Shown piece after piece: positions 22,619 through 22,939 of a DNA stretch of 22,939 bases (its first letter is position 1; each line of letters opens with the position of its first letter). The DNA comes from a virus. The translations under genes and the position numbers were made by a program. The notes beneath the pieces were generated by a model. The model had not been told where the DNA came from, ran no database searches, and saw nothing but the letters and a program-made list of their open reading frames with translations. The stretch covers positions 1 through 22,939 of IMG/VR virus record IMGVR_UViG_3300005731_000265. One strand, written 5' to 3'.

Positions 22619-22642
22619 GACACGGCGCCGCAACGCCGTGTC
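22619..22642 (-). other. Perfect GC-rich hairpin between two early genes
   Basis: GACACGGCG (22619-22627) and CGCCGTGTC (22634-22642) form a perfect 9-bp stem with a 6-base loop. On the transcribed strand it is followed by CCACCC, with no T run, so it is not a standard terminator. It lies in the 70-base gap between the Pro/Ala-rich gene and the 67-residue gene and could act as an mRNA processing or stabilising element. Confidence 0.5.
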
Positions 22643-22665
22643 GATTGTCGTTACGTCCGTGACGC

Positions 22666-22939
22666 TTACTGCGCGCCCGGAAGAGGCGGAGCGCCCGCGC
22701 CAGGAAGCGGCACGGCAGGTGCGCCATGTGCCGCAGGTTGACCGGCAGGTGGTTGCAGGATTTGCGTGTGCGGCTGTGTCGCAGGTGGCGCGCTAGTAGG
22801 GTATGTAGTCGCCCCAGGTGCGCCACTGGCTGGTTGCATCGGCGCACCATAGTTCTGCGGCTGTGGCGCGGGTGCTGCGTTTCCCGCAGGCGGCATACCC
22901 GGAGCGGCGGCAGGTGCGTGCGGCATACCCGGAGCGGCG
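22666..22939 (-). CDS. Pro/Ala-rich protein, C-terminal part only
   Basis: The frame is open to the window edge, so the start is missing; 90 codons and a stop are visible. The whole visible part is low-complexity and rich in Pro, Ala, Gly and Gln (APGMP repeats, PAPQPQNYGAP, TQILQPPAGQ), ending PLPGAGAPPLPGAQ. It is likely a disordered C-terminal tail of a larger replication or DNA-binding protein, since it opens the polymerase operon in this window. The globular part that would identify it lies outside. ATGs at 22926 and 22896 are in frame, but both fall in the repeat and are probably not starts. Confidence 0.6.
   Translation of the reverse strand, partial: AAPGMPHAPAAAPGMPPAGNAAPAPQPQNYGAPMQPASGAPGATTYPTSAPPATQPHTQILQPPAGQPAAHGAPAVPLPGAGAPPLPGAQ
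22891..22939. repeat. Direct repeat, 19 bases with 30-base period
   Basis: CGGCATACCCGGAGCGGCG occurs at 22891-22909 and again at 22921-22939, the window end. The 30-base period equals ten codons and gives a repeated AAPGMP in the Pro/Ala-rich protein. More copies may follow outside the window. Confidence 0.8.

Overview
This window is part of the genome of a tailed double-stranded DNA bacteriophage, most likely a siphovirus of an alphaproteobacterium, with a Rhodobacterales-type host the best guess. The structural genes follow the lambda/HK97 plan, but the distal tail genes (DUF2460, DUF2163, NlpC/P60 peptidase, TIM-barrel hub) match the gene transfer agent (GTA) tail cassette typical of Rhodobacterales. 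A probable unimolecular spanin points to a Gram-negative host. The window opens inside one gene and closes inside another. I saw no tRNA, integrase, insertion sequence, CRISPR array or bacterial housekeeping gene, and no promoter I could defend.

Positions 1-19064 are transcribed rightward and packed tightly, mostly with 1-14 base overlaps. The order is: small terminase (5' end missing); a lysis cassette of three small membrane proteins, a T7-lysozyme-type amidase and a u-spanin; large terminase; a probable head-tail adapter; portal; a fused prohead protease-major capsid protein; a small hypothetical protein; an FII-like head-tail joining protein; tail terminator; tail tube; tail assembly chaperone with a -1 frameshift extension; tape measure; the GTA-like baseplate genes; a DUF2793 protein; and an HTH-metallophosphoesterase.

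Positions 19096-22939 are transcribed leftward and converge on the structural block. In transcription order they hold: a Pro/Ala-rich protein cut by the window edge, a 67-residue Cys-containing protein, a family B DNA polymerase, a MazZ/DUF550-type dATP/dGTP diphosphohydrolase, two related small proteins, a 37-residue zinc-ribbon-like protein and a DUF3310 protein. This looks like the end of an early replication and nucleotide-metabolism operon.

Three translation-level features stand out. The first is a textbook -1 frameshift site (heptamer GGGAAAC, stop, 6-nt spacer, perfect 9-bp hairpin) in the tail chaperone. The second is a strong internal ribosome-binding site in the protease-capsid fusion, whose sequence is nearly duplicated at the next gene. 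The third is a set of five gene junctions where the last Pro-Gly codons of one gene carry the Shine-Dalgarno of the next at a constant 9-nt spacing.
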